A stretch of DNA of 64,000 nucleotides from contig SMNH02000010.1 in the NCBI GenBank assembly GCA_006383075.2, positions 1-64,000 on the forward strand. The letters run 5' to 3'. Below, in pieces: positions 16,757 through 26,320 of the stretch; within the stretch, counting starts at the first letter, position 1, and every line of letters starts with the position of its first letter. The translations under genes were made by a program, and so were the position numbers. This stretch comes from Kordia sp. TARA_039_SRF (GTDB lineage Bacteria > Bacteroidota > Bacteroidia > Flavobacteriales > Flavobacteriaceae). The notes under the pieces are model-generated. The model worked only from the letters and a program-made list of their open reading frames with translations, ran no database searches and had not been told where the DNA came from.

Positions 16757-19183
16757 CTAAGACTTCTGATTTTTATTTTTTCTACGAACTAAATCTGAAA
16801 GTTTTCTGTTTGGTTTTTCGGGAAGAATTCTAAAGTTAGGTTCTTTTAATACACGTTTGTTGGCAATGCTTCGTTCTAGCGAAAGCAATAAAGAAGGCAA
16901 CAACAGCAAGTTTGCTAACATGGCAAAGAGTAAAGTTGCTGAAACCAATCCACCAAGTGCAACCGTTCCACCAAAACTAGAAATCATAAATACCGAAAAT
17001 CCGAAGAATAATACAATCGACGTGTAAAACATACTCACGCCAGTTTCGCGCAACGCAGCATAGACCGATTTGCGAATTCGCCAGTGATTGCTTTGTAATT
17101 CTTGTCGGTATTTTGCCAAAAAGTGAATCGTGTCATCCACCGAAATTCCGAAAGCGATGCTAAATACCAAAATCGTCGATGGTTTGATAGGAACACCTAA
17201 AAAGCCCATCATTCCTGCTGTAATTAATAGCGGAAGCAAGTTAGGAACGAGCGAAATTAAAATCATACGAAACGAACGAAATAAATACGCCATAAACAAC
17301 GAAATCAATAAAATAGCAAGCGATAACGACATGATTAAGTTGTTGACTAAATATTTGGTTCCTTTTAGGAAAACCAGTGCTTTTCCTGTCATGGTAACCT
17401 CGTATTTTTTCTCTGGAAATGTGTTGTCTATTTTGCTTTGCAAATTTTCTTCGATGCGTTCCATTCGGTCGGTGCCGATATCTTTCATAAAAGTAGTGAT
17501 ACGCGCGTATCTTCCTGTAGAATCTACAAAACTAGCGAGTAAATTGGCTTCCGATTTTGATTTCGCCGCGAAGGATGATATCCAGTAATTTTCGTTGGAA
17601 GTAGGCAAGGAGTAGTTTTTTGCCAATCCGCCAAAATACGCTTGTCGCGAATATTTTGCCAAACTCACGATAGACATTGGCTGCGACAACTCAGGTGTCT
17701 CTTCAATCAATTCTTCCAGTCTGTTCATACGTTTGAGTGTTGGAAGTTTGGTAACACCATTTTTATTTTTGGTATCAATCAAAATTTCCAAAGGCATGAT
17801 GCCGTCAAATTCTTTTTCAAAGAAGCGAATATCTTTGAAAAATCCTGCGCGTTGTGGCATGTCTTCAATCAAACTTCCAGAAATGCGAATTTGATAGATT
17901 CCGATGATGCTGAGTACAAGTAACGCTACCGAAACTGCATAGACAGCAAATCGGTGATGGCGTACCATTTTTTCCATCCAAGAAACAATCGTATTAATCC
18001 AACGTTTGCTTAAATGATGCAAATGCTTCTTTTTTGGCAATGCCATAAAGCTGTAAATGATGGGAATAATCAACAACGATAAAATAAAAATCGCGATGAT
18101 GTTGATTGACGCTACAATTCCAAATTCTTTTAAAAGTTTACTTTCTGTGATGATAAATGTTGCAAAACCAGCCGCAGTCGTCATATTGGTCATTAGCGTA
18201 GCGTTTCCAATTTTAGAAATAACTCGCTGCAACGACTTTGCTTGATTTCCGTGTTTTTTGACTTCTTGCTGATATTTATTAATGAAGAAAATACAATTCG
18301 GAATTCCAATCACGATGATTAACGGCGGAATCAAGGCTGTCAATACAGTGATTTCATAATTCAACAAACCAATCACGCCAAACGACCACATTACGCCAAT
18401 AATTACAACAACCATCGAGATAAATGTAGCGCGGAAGGAACGGAAGAAGAAAAAGAAAATTAAACTCGTAATGAGCAAGGCTGCTCCAATAAATAAGCCA
18501 ATTTCGTCCACAATATTTTGTGAGTTGAGCGTGCGAATGTATGGCATTCCCGATACGCGTAAATCCATGCCAGTTTCGGCTTCAAACTCTTCTATAATTG
18601 GTAAAACTTCGCTGTAGATAAAATCTTTTCGCGTTGCCGTATTTACGATTTCTTTGTCTAAATAAACGGCAGTTCGGATGGTTCCCTCTTCGTTAAACAG
18701 TAAACTTTTGTAGAAGGGTAAATTTTGAAAAAGCTCATCGCGAATGGCTTCGGCTTCTTCTTGGGTTTTGATTTTTCCTTTGACCAAATCTTCCAAATCA
18801 TAGCGTTGATTTTCTTCATCTTTGATAAGTTTTTTAAGATTGTCTGTTGAAATCACAGCACTTACTTCCGATTTCGCATAAAAACGCTTGCTGAGGCGAT
18901 TCCATGCGTTGAATTTTTCTGGAGTAAATAGTGAACTGTCTTTTACGGCAAGAATAATTAAGTTGCCTTCTTCCCCAAAAATATCAAGGAATTTGTTGTA
19001 TTCGTTGTTAACAGGATGATTGTCAGGTAATAAATTTGCTTCCGTGTAGGAGAAACGCATGTTTTTCCATTGATACCCTAAAAATATCGTCATTCCTACC
19101 ACAAGTGTCAAAATGATTATTCTATTGCGAAGAATCAGTCGTGCGACACTTGCCCAGAAGCGCGTATTTATCCATTTAATCAT
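16757..19183 (-). CDS. MMPL/RND family exporter
   Basis: An 808-residue inner-membrane transporter of the RND superfamily (MMPL/HpnN-like). It has the duplicated layout of the family: an N-terminal helix, a large periplasmic loop (about 60-230), a bundle of six helices, a second periplasmic loop (about 430-620) and a second bundle of six helices. The conserved GISVDDTIHFLAKYR motif lies in the C-terminal bundle and a matching IPNCIFFINKYQQE in the first. Such proteins export lipids or hydrophobic molecules using the proton gradient. It follows the DUF5686 gene by 47 bases, so co-transcription is likely. Substrate unknown. Confidence 0.92.
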   Translation of the reverse strand: MIKWINTRFWASVARLILRNRIIILTLVVGMTIFLGYQWKNMRFSYTEANLLPDNHPVNNEYNKFLDIFGEEGNLIILAVKDSSLFTPEKFNAWNRLSKRFYAKSEVSAVISTDNLKKLIKDEENQRYDLEDLVKGKIKTQEEAEAIRDELFQNLPFYKSLLFNEEGTIRTAVYLDKEIVNTATRKDFIYSEVLPIIEEFEAETGMDLRVSGMPYIRTLNSQNIVDEIGLFIGAALLITSLIFFFFFRSFRATFISMVVVIIGVMWSFGVIGLLNYEITVLTALIPPLIIVIGIPNCIFFINKYQQEVKKHGNQAKSLQRVISKIGNATLMTNMTTAAGFATFIITESKLLKEFGIVASINIIAIFILSLLIIPIIYSFMALPKKKHLHHLSKRWINTIVSWMEKMVRHHRFAVYAVSVALLVLSIIGIYQIRISGSLIEDMPQRAGFFKDIRFFEKEFDGIMPLEILIDTKNKNGVTKLPTLKRMNRLEELIEETPELSQPMSIVSLAKYSRQAYFGGLAKNYSLPTSNENYWISSFAAKSKSEANLLASFVDSTGRYARITTFMKDIGTDRMERIEENLQSKIDNTFPEKKYEVTMTGKALVFLKGTKYLVNNLIMSLSLAILLISLFMAYLFRSFRMILISLVPNLLPLLITAGMMGFLGVPIKPSTILVFSIAFGISVDDTIHFLAKYRQELQSNHWRIRKSVYAALRETGVSMFYTSIVLFFGFSVFMISSFGGTVALGGLVSATLLFAMLANLLLLPSLLLSLERSIANKRVLKEPNFRILPEKPNRKLSDLVRRKNKNQKS

Positions 19184-19230
19184 TGTTCCGTTTTTGCTCG
19201 TGCAAATTTAGGAAAAACGATTGAAGTCAG

Positions 19231-21753
19231 CTAGAATCCTAAACTAAAATAATAGGTGAATTTAAACGAGAGGTTGTCTTCAAATTTTGGCAGATGATAC
19301 GCACCGTAACGATACATAAAACTCAAACCAAAACCAGCAAATAGCTGATTGATTTCAAAACCAGATTCTGAAAAACCGTGTTGTAAAGAATTGAATTGTT
19401 GTCCTAAGTGACGCTCAATATTGTCCGCATCGCCAATAGCAAAACGAGAAATCAACATCAATTCTGGACGGAAACTTTTGCCTATTTTAAACGGTTTGAA
19501 TTGATGTTTTACTTGAAACATGGCGTATTTGTCAGAGAAAAATTCGTTGAAATACATGGTTTCAAAACTGTTTCTACCAGCAATGGAAAAGCGCTGTAAT
19601 AACACATCTTTATTAGGATTGTTTGGTGATGTATGATACAAATGAGAGATAGGAATATCGCCAATTCCCAAGCCACCTTTTAGTAAGAATGAAGTCACGC
19701 CTTTGTCAATTGGACGAATTTCGTGTACGATGCGCGCATCAAATTTGGTATAATTGAAATCGCCACCTAAAAAGCCATCAAAACTTTGTGTTGCCTGAAA
19801 CGCAAATTGTGGAAATCCACGCTTGATTTCACTTCGCCCGTGACGTGTTTGCATGTATTCGCTAAACGGATTCCACTGTACAGAAAACGTAGCTTCCGTG
19901 ATTTCGTACGAGTTGAAAATTTCACCATTATTGACAAATCCGTAATCGTAGGTTGATTCGATATTGCTTTTGGAAAGCATCAAGTTTGCATGTGTTTTGG
20001 CAGTAATTTGATGCTCAATATTTCCCGTGAGTCGTCGCGTTTCATAGAATAAATCAATATTGAACAATCGCGGTTCAAACAGTGAAAAAGCGCGTCTATC
20101 CGTGATAAATCGGGAACTTCCTGTTTCTACTAAATCATCTGTATACGACAAGCCAAACCACGTTTGTGTTCGTTTGTCCAATCGCGCCGCAGCGCCAACT
20201 CCAAATTTAAAATCTTGGTCACGTGTTCCGTACACTCCATATGCATTGAGTCGATATTTGGTAGAAAAATTCGCATTCGTCACTCCGCCAAGTCCCAAGC
20301 GAAAGGCTTCGTAGTTGTTGTATTTTATCAAATAACGCAAATCCAAATCGACATACTTTGTTGGGTAATATCCACGGATTAGTTTTCGTGCGAGGTAAAT
20401 ATTTTTTTCGACATCTTCTTCTTCAACAATACTATCTAACACAAAATAGGTTTCTTTTCCGCGCTTGGTAATACTATCGGTTCGAAATTGATTCCAATAC
20501 GCTTCATCTCGATTATGTGCTTGGTCTTCAATTTCAATTTCCAAACCGCGTCCGCGAATGGTTACAGGTTTATTGAGCGATAAATCAAAATTCTTTGTTT
20601 TGGAAATTAAATACACAAAGTCGCTCACATCTTGTTTGTTCGTATTGACTGTTTTGATGCTGTCTTGCGGTGTGCTGCGCGATACACGAACGGAAGTTCC
20701 AAAAATCGTCACAGGTTCGTCTGTTTTACCTTTTCGGATTTGAATTTCTTTGTTGGTAGGAAACCATACTTGAAAGGTTTCGTTATAGTCAAAATTTTGA
20801 ACGGCTTTGATGTCAATCACACCCTTTATTTCCGCAATTCCTTTTTGCAGCGCGTATGATTCGCGGTCGATGTATAAAATTCCTTCGAGTCCTGAAGTTT
20901 CTCCTTTTTTCTTGGGACTATAATAAATCATGTACGATTCGCGATTGTTGTTGCTTACCGTATCTAGAATTTTGTATTTGTATTTGGAAAGCGCATTTCT
21001 CGCCATCGGTCCTGCATACGACGTTCCGAAAAGTTCGTATTTGTTGTTGTAGAAGGAGAATGATTGAATTTTAATTCCCAAAAGTTCATAAATTGGTTCT
21101 TTAAATCCTGCCATGCGTGTAGCTAGAATTTTTTCGCGTTTTCCTTTGGAATCTGTAAATGAAATTTCGCTGACTTTTTCCGTCATGTAAATATGACTTC
21201 GCGTAATATCTTTTTTAAAGCTGTAATTGGTTGAATCGACTTCTTTGAAGATGAGTTTGCCGTCTTTTTTGGTGTAAACAGAATCAATTTGCCCGTTGAT
21301 AGAATCTGGATTAGCTGTAACCAATAGTTTATTATATGCTGTAAGTTTGAACGAGTTTAGTTTGCGTTCAGGATCGTTTTGTTTCTTTCTGTCAATGGCA
21401 TCGCGCATAATTTGCAATGCAGGATTTTCTTTGTTATACAATACCACAGCGTCCAATGCTTCTTGCGAAGGTTCTAATTGTACTTTTAGATAGTTTGTAT
21501 TTTCCGAAATAGGAATTACGGCTGTTTTGTAACCGATGTAGGAGATTTTAATAGATGTGACATCATCATTCAGTGTAATGTTGAATTTTCCTTCTGCATC
21601 GGTGATAGTTCCTTTTGTTTTTGAGATAGAAATATTTGCAAAAGGAAGCGATGCTTTCGAAGTTTTGTCCATGACAATTCCTGAAATTCTTTGTTGTGCA
21701 ACAGCAGCAAAAGAAGTGAGCAATACAATAAAAATCAATACTGATTTTTTCAT
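19231..21753 (-). CDS. Outer-membrane DUF5686 protein with carboxypeptidase-regulatory-like domain
   Basis: An 840-residue protein. A signal peptide (residues 1-19, ending AVAQ) is followed by a CarboxypepD_reg-like Ig-fold domain (about 22-105, ISGIVMDKTSKASLPFANI and FNITLNDDVTSIKISYIGYKT), then the long DUF5686 region that ends as a membrane beta-barrel with a terminal aromatic residue (SFKFTYYFSLGF). The fold and ending indicate an outer-membrane location. The function of DUF5686 is not known; the barrel resembles that of TonB-dependent proteins without a plug. Upstream of, and probably co-transcribed with, the MMPL exporter, suggesting a joint role in moving a lipid or envelope component. 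Confidence 0.9.
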   Translation of the reverse strand: MKKSVLIFIVLLTSFAAVAQQRISGIVMDKTSKASLPFANISISKTKGTITDAEGKFNITLNDDVTSIKISYIGYKTAVIPISENTNYLKVQLEPSQEALDAVVLYNKENPALQIMRDAIDRKKQNDPERKLNSFKLTAYNKLLVTANPDSINGQIDSVYTKKDGKLIFKEVDSTNYSFKKDITRSHIYMTEKVSEISFTDSKGKREKILATRMAGFKEPIYELLGIKIQSFSFYNNKYELFGTSYAGPMARNALSKYKYKILDTVSNNNRESYMIYYSPKKKGETSGLEGILYIDRESYALQKGIAEIKGVIDIKAVQNFDYNETFQVWFPTNKEIQIRKGKTDEPVTIFGTSVRVSRSTPQDSIKTVNTNKQDVSDFVYLISKTKNFDLSLNKPVTIRGRGLEIEIEDQAHNRDEAYWNQFRTDSITKRGKETYFVLDSIVEEEDVEKNIYLARKLIRGYYPTKYVDLDLRYLIKYNNYEAFRLGLGGVTNANFSTKYRLNAYGVYGTRDQDFKFGVGAAARLDKRTQTWFGLSYTDDLVETGSSRFITDRRAFSLFEPRLFNIDLFYETRRLTGNIEHQITAKTHANLMLSKSNIESTYDYGFVNNGEIFNSYEITEATFSVQWNPFSEYMQTRHGRSEIKRGFPQFAFQATQSFDGFLGGDFNYTKFDARIVHEIRPIDKGVTSFLLKGGLGIGDIPISHLYHTSPNNPNKDVLLQRFSIAGRNSFETMYFNEFFSDKYAMFQVKHQFKPFKIGKSFRPELMLISRFAIGDADNIERHLGQQFNSLQHGFSESGFEINQLFAGFGLSFMYRYGAYHLPKFEDNLSFKFTYYFSLGF

Positions 21754-21877
21754 CTAGTAGGGTATGTTTTAATGGTCAGTTGTAATTAGTAAAGTCTTTT
21801 AGTGTAACTGTTTATATCTAAAGTACAACTATTTTCGTTATGCCTTTATCACAAGACGAAATTTATGGTATAATGTT

Positions 21878-21906
21878 ACAAAAAATAAAGCGACCTCAGG
21901 TCGCTT
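21878..21906 (-). terminator. Terminator of the pyrH-frr unit
   Basis: Stem AAGCGACC (21888-21895) with GGTCGCTT (21899-21906), loop TCA. On the minus strand a T-rich run follows (complement of 21878-21887). It is located 31 bases after the frr stop codon. Confidence 0.85.
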
Positions 21907-21937
21907 CATTCTTAGTTTATTATAAGTTTAACGTTTT

Positions 21938-22492
21938 TTATACCGTCATGATTTCTTTTTCTTTTATGGCATAAATTTCGTCAATCTTCTTTACATAATT
22001 GTCTGTCAATGTTTGCACATCAATCTCGGCATTACTTTTTACATCTTCAGAAACATCTAGTTTCTTGATTTCTTTATTAGCATCTTGGCGTGCATTTCTG
22101 ACACCAACTTTTGCGTCTTCTGCTTCTGATTTGGATTGTTTTGCCAATTCTTTACGACGTTCTTCCGTAAGTGGCGGCACATTGATAATGACAGATTCCC
22201 CGTTGTTCATTGGGTTGAATCCTAAATTTGCCATTAAAATTCCTTTTTCAATTTCAGCAATCATGCTTTTTTCCCAAGGCTGAATGGTAATAGTGCGTGC
22301 ATCCGTACTGTTTACATTGGCAACTTGCGCCAAAGGTGTTTGTGAACCGTAATATTCAACCATCACGCTTGATAACATGGCTGGAGAAGCTTTTCCGGCT
22401 CTGATTCCCAATAATTGCTTATTTAAGTGCTCAATGGCACTTTCCATGGATTCTTTAGTAGTATCTATAATAAATTTAATGTCTTCGTTCAT
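21938..22492 (-). CDS. frr: Ribosome recycling factor
   Basis: A 184-residue cytoplasmic factor that splits the post-termination ribosome together with EF-G. Length matches the family (about 185). Visible hallmarks are LLGIRAGKASPAML, VEYYGSQTPLAQVANV, the domain II segment and the C-terminal long helices with PPLTEERRKELAKQ and EEDAKVGVRN-like (SEAEDAKVGVRNAR). It lies 111 bases after pyrH on the same strand, the classical pyrH-frr pair, and ends at a terminator. Confidence 0.98.
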   Translation of the reverse strand: MNEDIKFIIDTTKESMESAIEHLNKQLLGIRAGKASPAMLSSVMVEYYGSQTPLAQVANVNSTDARTITIQPWEKSMIAEIEKGILMANLGFNPMNNGESVIINVPPLTEERRKELAKQSKSEAEDAKVGVRNARQDANKEIKKLDVSEDVKSNAEIDVQTLTDNYVKKIDEIYAIKEKEIMTV

Positions 22493-22603
22493 AGTATTTC
22501 TAATTATTCATGTGATGAAAAACCACATCTGTATCGGATTACTAATTTAAACTATTTTTTCTTTTTCGATTGCATAAAAATCAAAAACTACGCCAGTTTT
22601 AAT

Positions 22604-23311
22604 TTACAAATTAACTTTTGTTCCTATCTTTTCCCCAGAAACTACTTTGAGTAAGTTTCCTTTGGTGTTCATATCAAACACGATAATTGGCAGCTCGTTT
22701 TCTTGGCTCAGTGTAAAGGCTGTTGTGTCCATTACTTTGAGTCCTTTTTTCAGTACTTCATCAAAAGAAATATGATCAAACTTGATAGCTTCTGTGTTTT
22801 TTTCAGGGTCTTCATTATAAATTCCATCTACACGAGTTCCTTTTAAAATAACATCAGCATTGACTTCAATAGCGCGTAATACTGCAGCAGAATCGGTTGT
22901 GAAATACGGATTTCCGGTTCCAGCACCAAAAATGACAACACGTCCTTTTTCTAGGTGACGAATGGCTTTTCGTTTGATGTACGGTTCTGCAACTTCTTTT
23001 ATTTCGAGAGCGGTCATTAAACGTGTGTAGATTCCAGCATCTTCCAAAGCACTTTGTAGTGCAAGTCCGTTAATTACCGTTGCCAGCATTCCCATGTGGT
23101 CACCTTGTACGCGATCCATTCCGTTGCTAGCACCAGCAACACCTCTAAAGATATTTCCACCACCAATCACAATGGCAACTTCAATTCCTAAATCGACAAC
23201 TTTTTTTATTTCTTCGGCATATTCGGCTAAACGTTTTGGGTCTATTCCGTATTGTCTTTCGCCCATGAGCGCTTCGCCTGATAGTTTTAGTAAAATTCTT
23301 TTGTATTGCAT
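22604..23311 (-). CDS. pyrH: UMP kinase
   Basis: A 235-residue bacterial UMP kinase (amino-acid kinase fold) that phosphorylates UMP to UDP. Hallmarks are [13 protein letters not shown] at the start, [10 protein letters not shown], the [15 protein letters not shown] segment and [21 protein letters not shown]. The ATG at 23311 is chosen since the lysine-rich kinase start follows directly; an upstream in-frame start falls in the promoter. frr follows in the same unit. Upstream lies a long gene-poor gap separating it from tsf. Confidence 0.98.
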   Translation of the reverse strand: MQYKRILLKLSGEALMGERQYGIDPKRLAEYAEEIKKVVDLGIEVAIVIGGGNIFRGVAGASNGMDRVQGDHMGMLATVINGLALQSALEDAGIYTRLMTALEIKEVAEPYIKRKAIRHLEKGRVVIFGAGTGNPYFTTDSAAVLRAIEVNADVILKGTRVDGIYNEDPEKNTEAIKFDHISFDEVLKKGLKVMDTTAFTLSQENELPIIVFDMNTKGNLLKVVSGEKIGTKVNL

Positions 23312-23332
23312 TGTGTTCTGTGATGAGTTTTG

Positions 23333-23360
23333 CAAATATAGCAAATAATGAAGTCTACAA
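23333..23360 (-). promoter_or_regulatory. Promoter for pyrH-frr
   Basis: The minus strand reads TATATTTG (complement of 23333-23340), with a TTG (complement of 23358-23360) 17 bases upstream of it. Position 22 bases before the pyrH ATG fits a short leader. Confidence 0.6.
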
Positions 23361-23528
23361 AAATGTTTTGAAAAGTGAAAATTGAGTTTTTTTGGCTTTC
23401 GTTCCGATAAAATTTTATCAAAATAATGTTAGGAAGCATAAAAACTACTTATAACAAGTATAATTTCTTTTAATTGAAACTGCATCTTTATTAAGACATC
23501 ATTAACATATTTACGAGTGTATCCTAAA

Positions 23529-23536
23529 TATCTTTG
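23529..23536 (+). promoter_or_regulatory. Plus-strand -7 element in the pyrH-tsf gap
   Basis: TATCTTTG, a full TAnnTTTG match, with no protein gene downstream on this strand. A good -33 TTG is not visible, so promoter strength is uncertain. Confidence 0.45.
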
Positions 23537-23542
23537 TAAAGC

Positions 23543-23801
23543 AATTAAATATAGTGCATAAACATCTTTATAAAGTATATGTTTTTGTTAGTTGGTATCA
23601 TGCTAAAACAATCTTATAATAAAGTGTTTACTATTGCTTTCGCTTGGCAATACTAAGTGTTCCCCCGCTTTGTACTATTGATGCAACAAGCTATTTAGGT
23701 AGTTTTACTATCGAATCAAAATATTGCTTAGTAAAGCAACAGTTGTAAAAATTGCAGTTATGAAAAAGAAGAAAAAGAGTTGTCGAAAGGCAACTTTTTT
23801 T
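23543..23801 (+). ncRNA. Predicted noncoding transcript between pyrH and tsf
   Basis: The 586-base gap between tsf and pyrH (both minus strand) holds a plus-strand -7 element (23529) and a near-ideal plus-strand terminator (23778-23801). In between there is no convincing protein; the only short frame (from 23724) is Lys-rich, low-complexity and runs through the terminator. Local structure includes the hairpin TTGCTT/AAGCAA (23724-23739) and the palindrome TAGTTTTACTA (about 23700-23710). I infer an RNA of up to about 260 nt, possibly shorter if it starts later. No known RNA family is recognised. Confidence 0.45.
23778..23801 (+). terminator. Plus-strand terminator with GAAA tetraloop
   Basis: AGTTGTC (23778-23784), loop GAAA, GGCAACT (23789-23795), then seven T. 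A stable stem-tetraloop, typical of a real terminator, yet no plus-strand gene precedes it. Confidence 0.8.
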
Positions 23802-23835
23802 GTTGTGAGAAGCTTTCTGATTAAAGTGTATAAAC

Positions 23836-23868
23836 AAAAAAAGGATTGTCATATTGACAATCCTTTTT
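23836..23868 (-). terminator. Terminator of tsf
   Basis: Stem AAGGATTGTCA with TGACAATCCTT around a 3-base loop, flanked by an A-run at 23836-23842 that becomes the T-run on the minus strand. It lies 30 bases past the tsf stop codon. Confidence 0.88.
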
Positions 23869-23897
23869 GCTATATAAAACTCCTAAGAGTAATTTAT

Positions 23898-24863
23898 TTA
23901 TCCTAAAGAAACACGTTTGAATCCTGTTACTTCAACATCGCCAAATGTTTTTACGTATGCTGCAACAGTTTTCTTTTCGTCTTTGATGAAATCTTGGTCT
24001 AATAAACACTGCTCTTTGTCTAATGTAGTGTTATCAGAGATGAATCTTTCCATTTTTCCTGGTAAAATTCTGTCCCAAATTTTCTCTGGTTTTCCTTCAG
24101 CAGCTAATTGCGCTTTTGCATCTTCTTCTGCTTTTGCCAATACTTCGTCTGTCAATTGAGACATAGAAATGTATTGAGGAACATTTTTCAATGGTTTCCC
24201 TAAACGTGCTAATTCTTCGTTATCTTTTTCAATTGCCGCAATTCTAGCTTCAGTTTCAGAGGCTACAAACGCAGGGTCAAAATCTTTGTAAGATAATGTA
24301 GTTGCTCCCATAGAAGCTACTTGCATTGCTAAGTCTTTTGCTAATTCTTCAGCATTGTCAACTTTTGCAGATAAACCAACAACAGCAGCAATTTTGTTAA
24401 TGTGAACATACGAACCAACATACGGAGCTTCCAATTTTTCGAAAGCGTTGATGTCAATTTTTTCACCAATAACACCTGTTTGCTCAGTTAATTTTTCAGC
24501 AACTGTAATACCACCAAAGTCAGCAGCTAAAAACTCTTCTTTAGAGTTGTAGTTGATTGCTAAGTCAGCGAAATCTTTTGCTAAGGCAACAAAACTTTCG
24601 TTTTTACCAACGAAATCCGTTTCACATCCTAAAACGATTACGACACCAGCAGTATTGTCTGCATTTACTTTTGCAGCAGCAACACCTTCAGACGACTCAC
24701 GATCTGCTCTTTTAGCAGCAACTTTTTGTCCTTTTTTACGAAGGATTTCAATTGCTTTGTCGAAGTCACCTTCTGCTTCTACTAATGCTTTTTTGCAGTC
24801 CATCATTCCTGCACCGGTAGCTTTTCTTAATTTACCTACTTCTGCGGCTGTAATTTTTGCCAT
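23898..24863 (-). CDS. tsf: Elongation factor Ts
   Basis: A 321-residue guanine nucleotide exchange factor for EF-Tu. The N-terminal UBA-like domain (AAEVGKLRKATGAGMMDCKKALVEA) carries the EF-Ts signature 1; the core has VVIVLGCETDFVGKNESF with the conserved TDFV motif that inserts into EF-Tu. Two dimerisation subdomains follow and the C-terminus ends TFGDVEVTGFKRVSLG. It lies 107 bases after rpsB, the conserved order rpsB-tsf, with a potential leader structure between them. Confidence 0.98.
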   Translation of the reverse strand: MAKITAAEVGKLRKATGAGMMDCKKALVEAEGDFDKAIEILRKKGQKVAAKRADRESSEGVAAAKVNADNTAGVVIVLGCETDFVGKNESFVALAKDFADLAINYNSKEEFLAADFGGITVAEKLTEQTGVIGEKIDINAFEKLEAPYVGSYVHINKIAAVVGLSAKVDNAEELAKDLAMQVASMGATTLSYKDFDPAFVASETEARIAAIEKDNEELARLGKPLKNVPQYISMSQLTDEVLAKAEEDAKAQLAAEGKPEKIWDRILPGKMERFISDNTTLDKEQCLLDQDFIKDEKKTVAAYVKTFGDVEVTGFKRVSLG

Positions 24864-24887
24864 TTTTATTGTTTGTTTTAATGTTAG

Positions 24888-24953
24888 TACGTTCGTTCAT
24901 CATCTTCAAAATCAGCAGCAAAGCTACTTATCTTTCTTTGACGGACGAACGTA
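24888..24953 (-). promoter_or_regulatory. Inverted repeat in the tsf leader, possible regulatory stem
   Basis: Arms TACGTTCGTTC (24888-24898) and GGACGAACGTA (24943-24953) pair over 11 positions with one G-T pair, enclosing a 44-base loop. The loop contains CAAAGCTA at 24919, which is TAGCTTTG on the minus strand and fits a -7 element. It might be an attenuator or leader regulating tsf relative to rpsB; this is inference. Confidence 0.4.
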
Positions 24954-24970
24954 TCAACGTTAAATAATAA

Positions 24971-25756
24971 TTATTTTGTTTCTTCTTTTGCTGGAGCTTC
25001 CGTTTTTGCTTCTGCTTTTGGAGCGGCAGCAGCTTCTTTTTCAGCTTTCTTAGCTTCCTTTTCAGCTTTTCTATCAGATAATCCTTCGATTACAGCATCT
25101 GTAACGTGTGTTAAGATATTCTCGATTGATTTTGAAGCATCATCATTTGCAGGAATTACATAATCAACCTCTCTTGGGTCTGAGTTAGTATCAACCATTG
25201 CAAAAATTGGAATGTTTAATTTTTGAGCTTCTTTAATCGCGATGTGTTCACGCTTGATGTCTACAACGAACAATGCACCTGGAAGACGTGTCATATCAGA
25301 GATAGAACCTAAGTTTTTCTCTAATTTTGCTCTTAAACGATCTACTTGTAAACGCTCTTTCTTAGATAAAGTCATGAACGTTCCATCTTTCTTCATTCTA
25401 TCAATAGAAGCCATTTTTTTAACGGCTTTTCTAATCGTTACAAAGTTAGTTAACATTCCACCTGGCCATCTTTCAGTGATGTACGGCATGTTAGCTTTCC
25501 CTGCTTTTTCAGCAACGATGTCTTTTGCTTGTTTTTTGGTAGCTACGAATAATATTTTTCTACCTGAAGCTGCAATCTTCTTTAAAGCTTCGTTCGCTTC
25601 TTCGATTTTAGCAACTGTTTTGTATAAATTGATAATGTGGATTCCGTTGCGCTCCATGTAGATATACGGCGCCATGTTTGGATCCCATTTTCTTGTCAAG
25701 TGTCCAAAGTGTACACCTGCTTCAAGTAAGTCTTTTACTTCTATGTTATTTGCCAT
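24971..25756 (-). CDS. rpsB: Ribosomal protein uS2
   Basis: A 261-residue small-subunit ribosomal protein. Conserved uS2 segments are [24 protein letters not shown] near the N-terminus, [29 protein letters not shown] and the C-terminal [31 protein letters not shown] low-complexity Lys/Ala/Glu tail of about 35 residues follows, common in Bacteroidota S2. Gene order rplM-rpsI-rpsB-tsf on one strand is typical of the phylum. Confidence 0.98.
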   Translation of the reverse strand: MANNIEVKDLLEAGVHFGHLTRKWDPNMAPYIYMERNGIHIINLYKTVAKIEEANEALKKIAASGRKILFVATKKQAKDIVAEKAGKANMPYITERWPGGMLTNFVTIRKAVKKMASIDRMKKDGTFMTLSKKERLQVDRLRAKLEKNLGSISDMTRLPGALFVVDIKREHIAIKEAQKLNIPIFAMVDTNSDPREVDYVIPANDDASKSIENILTHVTDAVIEGLSDRKAEKEAKKAEKEAAAAPKAEAKTEAPAKEETK

Positions 25757-25846
25757 TTTTGTAAATAGTTTACGTTCCGTTGAATTAGCAATAGATAAGT
25801 AGCAATTTGTATAAATCGGTCTTACCTATTTAGATGCTAAACTAAA

Positions 25847-25865
25847 TTTCACTCCGAAAGTGAAA
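25847..25865 (-). promoter_or_regulatory. Small hairpin in the rpsI-rpsB gap
   Basis: TTTCACT/AGTGAAA stem with a 5-base loop inside the 176-base gap between rpsI and rpsB. It has no T-run after it on either strand, so it is more likely an rpsB leader element or an mRNA processing structure than a terminator. Confidence 0.3.
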
Positions 25866-25932
25866 CAACGACAACATGATTTTAATTTCAATAATAAATG
25901 AACAGTACGTTTTTTTGAAAAACGACCAAAAA

Positions 25933-26319
25933 TTAACGTTTCGAGAATTGGAACTTCTTACGAGCTTTCTTCTGACCAAATTTCTTACGTTCAACCATTC
26001 TAGGATCTCTTGTTAATAATCCTTCTGGTTTTAATACTGATCTGTTTTCAGCATCAATCTCACATAAAACTCTAGAGATTGCCAAACGAACAGCTTCAGC
26101 TTGTCCTGTAGATCCACCACCGTATACATTTACATTTACATCATACGTGTCAACAGTTTCTGTCAACGCAAATGGTTGCTTTACTTTGTACTGTAATGTT
26201 GGAGTTGGAAAATACGTTTCAAATGCTTTTTTGTTTACGGTAATGTTTCCAGAACCTGGCTTTACGTAAACACGAGCAACAGCGGTCTTTCTACGACCAA
26301 TTTTGTGAATCACTTCCAT
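25933..26319 (-). CDS. rpsI: Ribosomal protein uS9
   Basis: A 128-residue small-subunit protein whose C-terminal tail reaches the P-site tRNA. Hallmarks: HKIGRRKTAVARVYVKPGSG at the start, GGGSTGQAEAVRLAISRVL in the middle and the basic ending RKKFGQKKARKKFQFSKR with the conserved terminal Lys-Arg. It begins one base after rplM ends, so the two are a translationally close pair. Confidence 0.98.
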   Translation of the reverse strand: MEVIHKIGRRKTAVARVYVKPGSGNITVNKKAFETYFPTPTLQYKVKQPFALTETVDTYDVNVNVYGGGSTGQAEAVRLAISRVLCEIDAENRSVLKPEGLLTRDPRMVERKKFGQKKARKKFQFSKR

Positions 26320-26320
26320 G

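Noticed and set aside
17130-17588. 152-codon frame opposite the MMPL gene
   Set aside because: Antisense shadow of a confidently assigned exporter; no protein-like features.
23724-23906. 60-codon Lys-rich frame in the pyrH-tsf gap
   Set aside because: Low-complexity composition and it reads through a strong terminator; noncoding origin is more likely.
24553-24963. 136-codon plus-strand frame opposite tsf
   Set aside because: Shadow of tsf; its Ala/Ser-rich composition mirrors the tsf codons, and its end lies in the leader stem.
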